Shown: one piece after another, positions 35,497-43,473 of the stretch
Layout: each line of letters opens with the position of its first letter
Numbering within the stretch: position 1 is the first letter of the stretch
From: Marinomonas transparens
Lineage (GTDB): Bacteria > Pseudomonadota > Gammaproteobacteria > Pseudomonadales > Marinomonadaceae
Reading direction: 5' to 3'
Length of the DNA stretch: 64,000 nt
Assembly (NCBI RefSeq): GCF_016463975.1
Contig: NZ_JAEMNX010000006.1
Location: 1 to 64,000 of the forward strand
Position numbers and translations under genes: made by a program
Notes under the pieces: model-generated
Seen by the model: only the letters and a program-made list of their open reading frames with translations
The model's database searches: none
What the model was told of the DNA's origin: nothing

Positions 35497-36855
35497 ATGC
35501 CCCAATATTTAATTCGTAAAGCGCAAGCGGTCTTTGGCTATTCTTCCACACAAGATATCCGTTTTAAAAATGGCGTGATTACTGATATCGGTGAATCTCT
35601 CACTGTTCATGCTGACGATGTACAAATCGACGCATCGAACTGTGTACTTTATCCAGGCTTTATAAATACCCATCACCACCTCGCTCAATCCATTCTTAAA
35701 GGTATACCAGCAGGATTAAATCAAGGTTTAGGTGAGTGGTTAGTCAGTGTGCCATATCGTTTTTGGCCACATATTACACCTGATCTCATGTATGTCGCGG
35801 CAAAATTAGGTCTCTATGAGCAACTTCGTTCAGGCGTAACGACTTGTGCAGATCATCATTATTTATATCATTCGACGACGTCACCAGAATTGGAGGACGC
35901 TGTATGGCGGGCGGCTGATGATTTGGGGATTAAGCTGGTTTTGTGTCGTGGTGGTGCGACGACTCAAGGCAGTCACAAGGGCATGCAAGGTAGCAAAATC
36001 GTACCAGAAACATTGTCTTTGTCTTTAGATAGACTTGATGCGTCTTATAAGCATTATCACGATGACAGTCCTTTTAGTATGAGGCGTTTAGTGGTTGCTC
36101 CAACCAGCCTTATTCACACTTCTCCAGCAGAAGATTTAAAAGTGTATGCGCAATGGGCTAAAGATAGGCAATTAAAGCGTCATTCTCATTTACTTGAGGT
36201 GTCATTTGATGAGGAAATGGCTCAACAACGTTTCGGTATGGGAGCGATCGATTATGCCGCGCACTGCGATTGGTTAGGTGAGGATGTATGGTTTGCTCAT
36301 TTAGTAAAGGCTGACCATAACGCCATAAAGTTACTTGCACAAACTAAGACTAGAATTGCTCATTGTCCTACTTCTAATTGCCGACTTGGCAGTGGAGTAG
36401 CGCCAGCAATCGCTATGGAAAAAACAGGAATTCCTATTACCGTTGGTGTGGATGGCTCGGCATCAAGTGAGAGTGCTTCTATGTTGCAAGAACTTAATCT
36501 CGCTTGGTTATTGCATCGTAGTCAAGGTGGTCCAGAAGCAACGAACGTAAACCAAATAATACATTGGGGAACAAGCAATGGCGCTGATCTTTTAGGGCTA
36601 ATAACAGGGCGTATTGAAGTTGGTTATGCTGCCGATTTAGTTTTGTATTCACTTGATGCTCCTCGTTTTGCTGGTGTTCATAGCCCATTAGAAGCGCCTA
36701 TTTTATGTGGAGAACCCGCTTTAATTAAACATAGCTTTATAAACGGTAAGCAAGTCGTTGAAAATGGGAATGTACTAGGGGTCGATGGCGACGAGTTAGT
36801 TCAAGAAGTACGAAGCGCAGTACTGACGTTATTGGAGCGTGAAGCATCGTTCTAA
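35497..36855 (+). CDS. 8-oxoguanine/guanine deaminase-like amidohydrolase
   Basis: 452 residues. Amidohydrolase barrel with metal ligands in LYPGFINTHHHLAQ near 58, HSHLLE near 228, VWFAHLVK near 265 and TVGVDGSASSES near 313. Among this family the pattern fits 8-oxoguanine deaminase and related aminopurine deaminases that release ammonia. Its setting in a purine gene island agrees. AAGGGAAGG lies right before the ATG at 35497; a GTG at 35491 falls inside that site, so it is less likely. It is transcribed alone, with the next gene convergent. Confidence 0.85.
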   Translation: MPQYLIRKAQAVFGYSSTQDIRFKNGVITDIGESLTVHADDVQIDASNCVLYPGFINTHHHLAQSILKGIPAGLNQGLGEWLVSVPYRFWPHITPDLMYVAAKLGLYEQLRSGVTTCADHHYLYHSTTSPELEDAVWRAADDLGIKLVLCRGGATTQGSHKGMQGSKIVPETLSLSLDRLDASYKHYHDDSPFSMRRLVVAPTSLIHTSPAEDLKVYAQWAKDRQLKRHSHLLEVSFDEEMAQQRFGMGAIDYAAHCDWLGEDVWFAHLVKADHNAIKLLAQTKTRIAHCPTSNCRLGSGVAPAIAMEKTGIPITVGVDGSASSESASMLQELNLAWLLHRSQGGPEATNVNQIIHWGTSNGADLLGLITGRIEVGYAADLVLYSLDAPRFAGVHSPLEAPILCGEPALIKHSFINGKQVVENGNVLGVDGDELVQEVRSAVLTLLEREASF

Positions 36856-37044
36856 TAACACTAAGTAATTCTTTCGTTTAAACGCAAAAAAATCACAGTC
36901 TGACCCACATACAAAAGCCTTTTAGACATCTCTTTTAGGGATTTCTTTTAGGTAATGTTTGTGAGTCAAGCAGCGATTTTTGAATAGCGTTTTGATTGGG
37001 TTAGTAGTCTTCAATGTACTTTATTAACTAAGTTAAAGATTCTT

Positions 37045-37524
37045 TTACCAAACTCCTTCATGCAATTTTGCCGCTTCCTCTTCAAGACAAGGGCCGATGA
37101 CTTCGACGGCTCGTTGCCCAGATTCAAAGACAACACGGCAGGGTAAATCTAACGTCGGGTTTTCTGGATGATTGCCTGTTATTTCTTTCAGACTCGCTTC
37201 GCTTAAACCATAAATAACGCGACCTAACCCCGCCCAATAGGCGGCGCCTGCGCACATGGCGCAAGGCTCTGCGGAAACATACATGGTGCATTTTGCAAGA
37301 AAATCAGGGCGGTAGGCTTTACTGGCGCGTGTCATTAGTTTGCGTTCAGCGTGTCCTGTCATGTCAAAATCAGGCAAAAAGCCATTCACCTGCGACATGA
37401 GAACGGTGCCTTTTTCGTCTACTAATATTGCGGCAAATGGATGAATGCCGTTTTGCTTGGCTTCGTCTGCTAACGTAAAAGCCTGACGAAGTAGTTCTGT
37501 GTCTTTTGAATTGAGTTCTGTCAT
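37045..37524 (-). CDS. Guanine-type nucleoside/nucleobase deaminase (CDA fold)
   Basis: 159 residues. HAERKL near 58 and PCAMCAGAAYWAGLGRVIYG near 88 are the zinc ligands and catalytic Glu of the cytidine-deaminase-like fold, in the form seen in GuaD-type guanine deaminases. It should release ammonia from guanine or a similar base in the cytoplasm. AGGAAAAGCG precedes the ATG. It is the last gene of an operon with the ABC transporter, 15 bp after the permease stop, so imported bases would be deaminated at once. Confidence 0.88.
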   Translation of the reverse strand: MTELNSKDTELLRQAFTLADEAKQNGIHPFAAILVDEKGTVLMSQVNGFLPDFDMTGHAERKLMTRASKAYRPDFLAKCTMYVSAEPCAMCAGAAYWAGLGRVIYGLSEASLKEITGNHPENPTLDLPCRVVFESGQRAVEVIGPCLEEEAAKLHEGVW

Positions 37525-37539
37525 TCGCTTTTCCTACAC

Positions 37540-38331
37540 TTATTTCTTTTTTGGAAGGCTCCAAGGGAAAAACCAAGCTTGCGTCCATTGCACAGACTTA
37601 AATAATAAAAGACTGATCACAGACAAAAAGATTAACCCTGCAAAGGCTTGTGGGATTTTAAAGAAAGAAGTGGAAAACTGAATGAAGTAACCCAAGCCTT
37701 CTTCCGCTGCCACAAACTCCGCAACCACAGCACCAATAATCGCCAAAGTAATGGATACCCTAAGACCGCTAAAAATATGCGGAATCGCATAAGGAATACG
37801 AATTTGCCACGTTTCACGATAACGAGGGGCGCGTAAAGATTGGCTTAACTCGATCATTTCTGGTGGCGTCTCTAACATGCCAGTTGTGGTCGACACCACT
37901 AGGGGAAAGAAGGTAATTAAACACGTAATCAAGACTCGTGAAGGGTCTTCTGTGCCGAGTAAGACGATGATCAGAGGCGCCACAGCGACAACCGGAGTCG
38001 ATTGAATCACGATCAAAGCAGGGTAGAGCACTCTGTTCATGAGTTCGGAGCGGATCATGCCGATGGATAAGGGAATCGCGATCATGATAGACAAGACAAA
38101 ACCCATTAAGGCGACTCGTAAGGTGGCCCAAAGGTGGGTCATCCAGCGGGAAAATTCCACATTAAAAAATGCGGTAATAATGGCAGAAGGCGAGGGCAAA
38201 ATGTAATTCGGCACTTTACCAACCTGACAGACCAACTCCCAAAGCAGTACTAATCCAATAAAGAACAAAGCCGGAGCAAAGCGATTAGCTTGCTGTTTAA
38301 CCCAAGACTTAAGCGGGAACGTTTGGTTCAT
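37540..38331 (-). CDS. ABC transporter permease (nucleobase-type uptake system)
   Basis: 263 residues, about six membrane segments. RVSITLAIIGAVVAEFVAAE near 208 contains the cytoplasmic EAA-type loop of the SsuC/TauC/ThiX permease family. It forms the membrane channel with the ATPase encoded upstream, whose 3' end it overlaps by 23 bp. GAGGATATATTT precedes the ATG. The substrate is inferred from the guanine deaminase in the same operon and the purine island: a purine or related nitrogenous base rather than a sulfonate. Confidence 0.88.
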   Translation of the reverse strand: MNQTFPLKSWVKQQANRFAPALFFIGLVLLWELVCQVGKVPNYILPSPSAIITAFFNVEFSRWMTHLWATLRVALMGFVLSIMIAIPLSIGMIRSELMNRVLYPALIVIQSTPVVAVAPLIIVLLGTEDPSRVLITCLITFFPLVVSTTTGMLETPPEMIELSQSLRAPRYRETWQIRIPYAIPHIFSGLRVSITLAIIGAVVAEFVAAEEGLGYFIQFSTSFFKIPQAFAGLIFLSVISLLLFKSVQWTQAWFFPWSLPKKK

Positions 38332-39121
38332 AAATATATCCTCGTATTAAGTCGGCTAATTCAGAAAAACGTGGGGAATTGATGGTTTTAGAGGAACGAG
38401 GGCGAGGTAAATCAACGTCGATCAAATCCAGTACCGTACCGGGGCGTTTACTCATCACTAAAATGCGATCCGCTAATAACACGGCTTCACTAATAGAGTG
38501 GGTAATGAACAACAGGGTTTTAGGGTGTTCACGCCAAATGTCTAGCAAATCAAAACCTATCTGTTCTCTGGTTAGCGCGTCTAAGGCAGAGAAGGGCTCG
38601 TCCATTAAAAGAATGTCAGGGTTCAGCAATAAGGCGCGAATAATCCCAACACGCTGTTGCATACCCCCTGATAACTCGTCTGGCATCTTGTCAGCGAACT
38701 GGGTGAGCCCTGCCATTTCGAGCAGTTCGTTAGCGCGTTTTTCATCGTTAGCTGAGTAGCTTCCGTATTTGTGTTTCAGAGGAAACAACACGTTTTTACG
38801 AACCGTTAACCAAGGCAGTAAATTCGCCTTTTGAAAAACGATACCCACATCATCGCGAGGTTCGGTGACAGGTCGATCAAAGACAGATACTTCTCCATGA
38901 GAAGGAATTAACAACCCTGCGACCATACGTAATAATGTGGATTTACCACAACCTGACGGGCCAACTACGGCCACGAATTCGTGACGATGAATATCTAGGT
39001 CTATACTGTCAATCACCATAGGCGCTGTTGGAAGTGGGTCATACTTATGACCCACTCCTTTAAAACTAACGTAAGCGGCTTGCTTACTTGGCTCTTTATT
39101 GCTGTCTTCTATGCTTTCCAT
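38309..39121 (-). CDS. ABC transporter ATP-binding protein (nucleobase-type uptake system)
   Basis: 270 residues. Walker A GPSGCGKST near 55, Q-loop FQKANLLPW near 95, signature LSGGMQQR near 148, Walker B ILLMDEP near 168 and the switch His in FITHS near 205 are all intact. SsuB/TauB type. It powers import with the permease and binding protein on either side. GGAGTAATTGC precedes the ATG; the binding-protein stop lies 4 bp upstream. Confidence 0.92.
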   Translation of the reverse strand: MESIEDSNKEPSKQAAYVSFKGVGHKYDPLPTAPMVIDSIDLDIHRHEFVAVVGPSGCGKSTLLRMVAGLLIPSHGEVSVFDRPVTEPRDDVGIVFQKANLLPWLTVRKNVLFPLKHKYGSYSANDEKRANELLEMAGLTQFADKMPDELSGGMQQRVGIIRALLLNPDILLMDEPFSALDALTREQIGFDLLDIWREHPKTLLFITHSISEAVLLADRILVMSKRPGTVLDLIDVDLPRPRSSKTINSPRFSELADLIRGYIYEPNVPA

Positions 39122-39125
39122 GCAA

Positions 39126-40106
39126 TTACTCCGTTAAGCTTGTGTTAACAGCGGTTGTTGGATCTAGAGCATCTTCAGATAAACCATTTGCTTCAGCCAC
39201 GTATTTCCATGTTTTGAGAATACGTTCTGTTGTAAAGTTACCAAAGCCGTCTTTGGTTGTTACTTCGTTATAAACCAAGTCATAAGCATCATTTAGTTGA
39301 ATCGCCGCGGTGTCTGCATCTACTTCTGGCACCATTTTATGAACATTGGCACCGGCTTTTTCTTTGTTGTTGTAAGCAAATTGAACGGATTTAGCGAAGG
39401 CTTTAATAAAACGTTTAGCCACATCTGGGCGCGCTTTCAAAAAGCGCTCTGATGCGACAAGAGAAGAACTATAAAAAGACAAGCCAGACGCTGACCAAGG
39501 GATTTCAATGATTTCTTTTCCTGTGTTTTTCGCTTGATTTTCAAAGGCAGCGGTATTCGTCACCCATGCAATGACGGCGTCCACATTACCCGATACCATC
39601 ATTGGCCCTAATGCACCGGGATTCGCTTTTATTAAGTTGATGTCTTTTTCACTTAGATCGTTTTGCTTGAGTACCAAAGGTAAAAAAGCATTAGAGGAAG
39701 TGAAAGGTGAGGTCGCAACCTTCTTGCCTTTTAAATCTTTAATGGACGTGATACCGCTGCTTTTTAAGGTAATAAAGGTGTGAGGTGTTTTGGTAAAATA
39801 GGGAAAAACCGCCACAACGGGAAGGTTATCTATGGCTTTTGCGGCCATTAACGCGCCAATATCCGCTGTTCCTATGTCTGCTTGCCCCGTCGCCATTTTT
39901 GTTAGGGCGTCGGTAGAGCCTCGGCCACTGGCAATTTTTACCTCTAAATCTTCGGCTGCAAAAAAGCCCTGCTGAATACCCACATATACTGGCGCTTTAT
40001 CGCCACCCGGTAACCAGTCTAATTGGAAAGTGACCTTGTCAGCGGCCATAAGAGAAGTGCTGGCGATAAGGCTGGCTAATAATGACAATCGAACGATGGC
40101 TTTCAT
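39126..40106 (-). CDS. NMT1/SsuA-type periplasmic binding protein (nucleobase-type uptake system)
   Basis: 326 residues. MKAIVRLSLLASLIASTSLM followed by AADK is a Sec signal peptide cut near residue 21. The mature start VTFQLDWLPGGDKAPVYVG and the later ATGQADIGTADIG are typical of NMT1/THI5-like proteins, which bind thiamine precursors, pyrimidines or other small bases. ATG at 40106 has TTGGAGCG upstream; the frame continues to 40172 without a ribosome site. First gene of a four-gene operon, with a strong sigma-54-like promoter 79 bp before the start. Confidence 0.9.
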   Translation of the reverse strand: MKAIVRLSLLASLIASTSLMAADKVTFQLDWLPGGDKAPVYVGIQQGFFAAEDLEVKIASGRGSTDALTKMATGQADIGTADIGALMAAKAIDNLPVVAVFPYFTKTPHTFITLKSSGITSIKDLKGKKVATSPFTSSNAFLPLVLKQNDLSEKDINLIKANPGALGPMMVSGNVDAVIAWVTNTAAFENQAKNTGKEIIEIPWSASGLSFYSSSLVASERFLKARPDVAKRFIKAFAKSVQFAYNNKEKAGANVHKMVPEVDADTAAIQLNDAYDLVYNEVTTKDGFGNFTTERILKTWKYVAEANGLSEDALDPTTAVNTSLTE

Positions 40107-40184
40107 TGATACGCTCCAAATTAATGAATAAAAGATTTTGGTTAAATCGCGGTGTTGATGCGACCGTTTCACTTTTTTATCGAC

Positions 40185-40200
40185 TGCAACTAACGTTCCA
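40185..40200 (-). promoter_or_regulatory. Sigma-54-like promoter for the ABC/deaminase operon
   Basis: On the minus strand TGGAAC-GTTAG-TTGCA, one mismatch to TGGCAC-N5-TTGCA. A transcript would begin near 40175 and have a leader of about 70 nt. Confidence 0.65.
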
Positions 40201-40362
40201 GTTTTTTGAGGTGACTTTTGTTGTTTTTAAATGATTGAATATAAAAGAAAAAATAAATTTTATGTCTGTTGTGTTTACATTGGGACGAGCGGGTAGAATG
40301 AAACAAAGCAGTGCGTTGTAAGTTAACGGGGCGTTTGTTACTGTCTTATTTAACCTTTTGTT

Positions 40363-40404
40363 GTAGGGCAGAGAATACATAGCATTATGTATTCTCTGCC
40401 CTAC
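40363..40404. repeat. Perfect 19-bp inverted repeat with 4-nt loop
   Basis: GTAGGGCAGAGAATACATA (40363-40381) and its exact complement at 40386-40404 flank loop GCAT. No T run follows in either direction. It lies in the 352-bp divergent gap, 55 bp before the MBL-fold gene. A weaker dyad (ATGTGTAA-TG-TTACATAT) follows at 40415-40432. Confidence 0.8.
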
Positions 40405-40458
40405 GTTCTAAGGTATGTGTAATGTTACATATGCTACTTTCAGAAAAAGGAATAACTC

Positions 40459-41277
40459 ATGAGTAATAGTTCGATCACATTAAAACATTTGCCCGCTGGC
40501 GAAAATGGTTTCTTTCGCGCCCCGATTCTATTATCTGGCGCAACGGAAGCCGTGCTTATTGATGGCGGTTTTACGCTGTCTGATGGCGCTGCGGTGGTAG
40601 AAGAAATTAAAGCAAGTGGTAAAAAACTAACGACCATTTACATTAGTCAAAGTGACCCAGATTACTACTTTAGCTTAGGGCCTATAAAAGCCGCTTTTCC
40701 AGACGCTAAAGTCATTACTGCCAGTGCAACACTTGCAGCCATTCAATCCAGTGTTGAGAAAAAACTAGCAGCATGGGGACCTCAGCTTCAAGACAATGGA
40801 CCAAAAACATTAGCAGATGTTGTCATGCCTGAAGCGTTTGATGGTGACTCATTAACTGTTGATGGCGAACTTATTGAAATCGTGACAATAGAGGGCTTGC
40901 CTAATCGTCGTTATTTGTGGGTTCCTTCTCTAAATGCTGTGGTTGGCGGTGTATTGGTCTTCTCTGATTTGCATGTTTGGACAGCCGATACGGCAACCGC
41001 AGAACTGCGTGCAACATGGGTGAAAACATTGGATTCTATCTTAGCTCGTAAGCCTGAAATTGTGATTCCTGGCCATATGACAGTGGATGCGAAAACGGAT
41101 GTATCGGCCGTGACTTATACCCAAACTTATCTGAAAGCCTTTGAAGAAGAATTGGCAAAAGTTGATAACAGTGCCGACCTTATTGATGCCATGACCAAGC
41201 TTTACCCAGATGCTGGTTTGGGGGTTGCATTGCAAATAGGTTCTAAAGTAAATACCAATGAAATGAAATGGGGTTAA
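40459..41277 (+). CDS. Metallo-beta-lactamase-fold protein lacking the usual zinc ligands
   Basis: 272 residues. The fold is indicated by VLIDGGFTLSDGAAVV near 30, TIYISQSDPDYYFSLG near 57 and IPGHM near 197. In active members the second block reads THxHxDH; here the three histidines are replaced (SQSDPDY), so a normal two-zinc site cannot form. Only the late His of PGHM remains. It may bind metal differently, or serve as a sensor or scaffold. AAGGAATAACTC precedes the ATG. The next gene, an NTF2-like protein, follows by 4 bp, so the two are probably co-expressed. Confidence 0.75.
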   Translation: MSNSSITLKHLPAGENGFFRAPILLSGATEAVLIDGGFTLSDGAAVVEEIKASGKKLTTIYISQSDPDYYFSLGPIKAAFPDAKVITASATLAAIQSSVEKKLAAWGPQLQDNGPKTLADVVMPEAFDGDSLTVDGELIEIVTIEGLPNRRYLWVPSLNAVVGGVLVFSDLHVWTADTATAELRATWVKTLDSILARKPEIVIPGHMTVDAKTDVSAVTYTQTYLKAFEEELAKVDNSADLIDAMTKLYPDAGLGVALQIGSKVNTNEMKWG

Positions 41278-41281
41278 TAAC

Positions 41282-41674
41282 ATGAAATCACCTCTTGAGA
41301 TTATCAAGGCCACCTACGAAGGCCCATCGGAAGAGAATGGCAAAAATTTATTAGAGGCGTTAGCACCTAATGCCACATGGACAGAAGCAGAAGGTTTTCC
41401 TTACGCGGGAACCTACACGGGCGCAGAAGAGATTATTGCTAATGTCTTTCATCGATTAGGGACGGAATGGACAGGTTACCAAGCCAACGTTCATACCTAC
41501 CTAGCGGATGGTGATCGAGTCGCGGCGTTTGGCGTGTATTCAGGCACGTACAATGCAACAGGTAAGTCGATGACAGCGACCTTTGCTCACTTGTATAAAG
41601 TGACTGATGGAAAAATCATCAGTATGGAACAATTCGTTGATAGCGCCATGGTACAAGCAGCGCTTAAGAGCTAA
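41282..41674 (+). CDS. NTF2-like (SnoaL-type) protein
   Basis: 130 residues, the usual size. LEALAPNATWTEAEGFPYAG near 25 and AAFGVYSGTYNATGKSMTATFAHLY-type residues near 83-105 (AAFGVYSGTY, FAHLYKVTDGKI) match the cone-shaped SnoaL fold used by isomerases, hydrolases and binding proteins. Substrate unknown. It is translationally close to the MBL-fold gene upstream and probably works with it. A terminator follows. Confidence 0.8.
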   Translation: MKSPLEIIKATYEGPSEENGKNLLEALAPNATWTEAEGFPYAGTYTGAEEIIANVFHRLGTEWTGYQANVHTYLADGDRVAAFGVYSGTYNATGKSMTATFAHLYKVTDGKIISMEQFVDSAMVQAALKS

Positions 41675-41680
41675 TAAACC

Positions 41681-41725
41681 AACTCCGTTACTGAATTATA
41701 TTTATATAAGCGTTAGCGGAGTTTT
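41681..41725 (+). terminator. Rho-independent terminator
   Basis: AACTCCGTTA (41681-41690) pairs with TAGCGGAGTT (41714-41723) at 9 of 10 positions, then TT. Separates the MBL/NTF2 pair from xdhABC. Confidence 0.6.
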
Positions 41726-41883
41726 CATCAATAAACACTTCTTTTAACTCTCCTTCCTTAATTTAAGAACACTTCAACAAACCAATGCGCAATTATGACA
41801 TTTGGTTTAGGTTTATAAGCAGTAGAAAAGAAAATACCAAGCATTTGGGACAGTTTGATAGTTTTTAGTTATATTTGACCAAT

Positions 41884-41899
41884 TGGCCAAGTTTTTGCA
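41884..41899 (+). promoter_or_regulatory. Sigma-54-like promoter for xdhABC
   Basis: TGGCCA-AGTTT-TTGCA with GG-N10-GC spacing; transcription would start near 41911, 72 nt before the xdhA start. It lies inside the longer open frame from 41875, which argues against that upstream start. Confidence 0.6.
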
Positions 41900-41982
41900 T
41901 TTTCAAAAATTATAACATCAAGGATCGACCTTTTTACTCTGTTCGGATGCCGTTTGAGATCAAAGGTTTTGAGGAGAATATT

Positions 41983-43473
41983 TTGAAATTTTTACTGAAT
42001 GATAAGGTTATCGAGGATTCATCGCTGCCGAGCGACTTTACGGCGTTGCGTTATTTACGAGAAGAACAAGGTTTAGCGGGTACAAAAGAAGGCTGTGCAT
42101 CGGGTGATTGTGGTGCCTGTACGCTGCTTGTTGGGGCGTTGGAAGAGGGCAAGTTAACCTATTCGACGCTCAATTCCTGCATTACACCGATCCAGTCCTT
42201 GGCAGGTAAACATCTGGTGTCGGTTGAATATTTAGCCACCTTGAATGGGCAATTGCATCCCGCTCAACAGGCCATGGTGGATTGTCATGGTTCCCAATGT
42301 GGTTTTTGCACACCGGGTTTTGTGTTATCGCTTGCAGGGCTTTATGAGAATAGCCAAGCAGAAGACATGCCGATTGATAGAGAATCCGTGTGCGATGCGA
42401 TTTCTGGCAATTTATGCCGTTGTACTGGCTATCGTCCTATCATTGATGCGGGTTTATCAATGGTCGCCAGCGCCACCAAAGACGCACCTTATATTGAGTT
42501 AATGGGCAAGAATGACAAGATCAAAGCTCAGTTAAAGGATATTCAACAACAAGAGGCCGACCCTGTTTACCTTCGCCCAGCCAGCCTTAATGCCTTAATC
42601 GACGCTAAGACAACACACTCAGACGCCAAACTGATAGCAGGCGGTACGGATTTGATGTTGGAAAATACCCAACGCTTTCACGATTTCGGCACCCTAATTG
42701 ATGTTTCTTACGTGGCCGAACTGAAGCAGCTTAGCGCTGACGATACAAAATTAACCCTTGGCGCATCGGTTACCTACCGTGATTTAGAAGACTACAGCCA
42801 ACACCGTTACCCACATATTTATACCTTATTAAGCCGCATCGCTTCCCGACAAATCCGTAACCGAGGCACCATAGGCGGCAACGTGGCCAATGCGTCGCCC
42901 ATTGCGGATTTACCGCCATTGCTCTTAGCGTTCGATGCGGACATCAACATGATGAAAGCAGACGGCCATGCCCGCACTGTGAATATTAATGATTTCTATA
43001 CAGGCTATAAAACCACCTTACTAGGTGACGATGAACTGATTACCGACTTTGACATCGACCTTGCCAAATTGGCTCAATTTCATCGCTTTTATAAAGTGTC
43101 TAAACGCATGGAAGACGACATTTCTAGTGTCATGCTGGCGGTGCGTTTTGCGGTGCAGGACGACAAGATTACCGATGTTCGCTTTGCCTTTGGTGGCATG
43201 GCGGCCACGCCGATACGGGCAGTGAATGCAGAGCACTGCTTGATGAATAAAAACACGGTGGACGAGCATGCTTTAGAACAGGCGATTGACGCATTGCGAA
43301 CGGAATTGACCCCATTAAGTGATATGCGAGCCAGTGCTCAGTATCGCTTAGACATGGCCTGTAACCTGATTAGAAAAGCTTGGTTAGAGCTGAACGGCAC
43401 CGAGGTGGTGACGTTCTCAGGCCATGGCTTGCCGGAGTCTAGTCTTAACATCGGAGGTATGAGCCATGCGTAA
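41983..43473 (+). CDS. xdhA: Xanthine dehydrogenase small subunit
   Basis: 496 residues from TTG at 41983, chosen for GAGGAG 6 nt upstream and because a promoter-like site lies between here and the alternative start at 41875. The plant-type 2Fe-2S cluster is C38-x4-C43-x2-C46 with its fourth Cys near 68. The second cluster lies in CGFCTPG near 111 and LCRCTGYRP near 147. The FAD domain follows from about 195 (LIAGGTDLM; GGNVANASPIADLPP). It passes electrons from the Mo site of XdhB to NAD. It overlaps xdhB by 8 bp. Confidence 0.94.
   Translation: MKFLLNDKVIEDSSLPSDFTALRYLREEQGLAGTKEGCASGDCGACTLLVGALEEGKLTYSTLNSCITPIQSLAGKHLVSVEYLATLNGQLHPAQQAMVDCHGSQCGFCTPGFVLSLAGLYENSQAEDMPIDRESVCDAISGNLCRCTGYRPIIDAGLSMVASATKDAPYIELMGKNDKIKAQLKDIQQQEADPVYLRPASLNALIDAKTTHSDAKLIAGGTDLMLENTQRFHDFGTLIDVSYVAELKQLSADDTKLTLGASVTYRDLEDYSQHRYPHIYTLLSRIASRQIRNRGTIGGNVANASPIADLPPLLLAFDADINMMKADGHARTVNINDFYTGYKTTLLGDDELITDFDIDLAKLAQFHRFYKVSKRMEDDISSVMLAVRFAVQDDKITDVRFAFGGMAATPIRAVNAEHCLMNKNTVDEHALEQAIDALRTELTPLSDMRASAQYRLDMACNLIRKAWLELNGTEVVTFSGHGLPESSLNIGGMSHA

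Noticed and set aside
40107..40175. Possible purine or xanthine (NMT1-motif) riboswitch in the binding-protein leader
   Set aside because: I could not recognise a known aptamer core by eye; a covariance search with the Rfam models would decide.
41875..41982. Upstream ATG start for xdhA
   Set aside because: The 36 extra residues lack family similarity, and a promoter-like site lies within them; TTG at 41983 has GAGGAG at ideal spacing.
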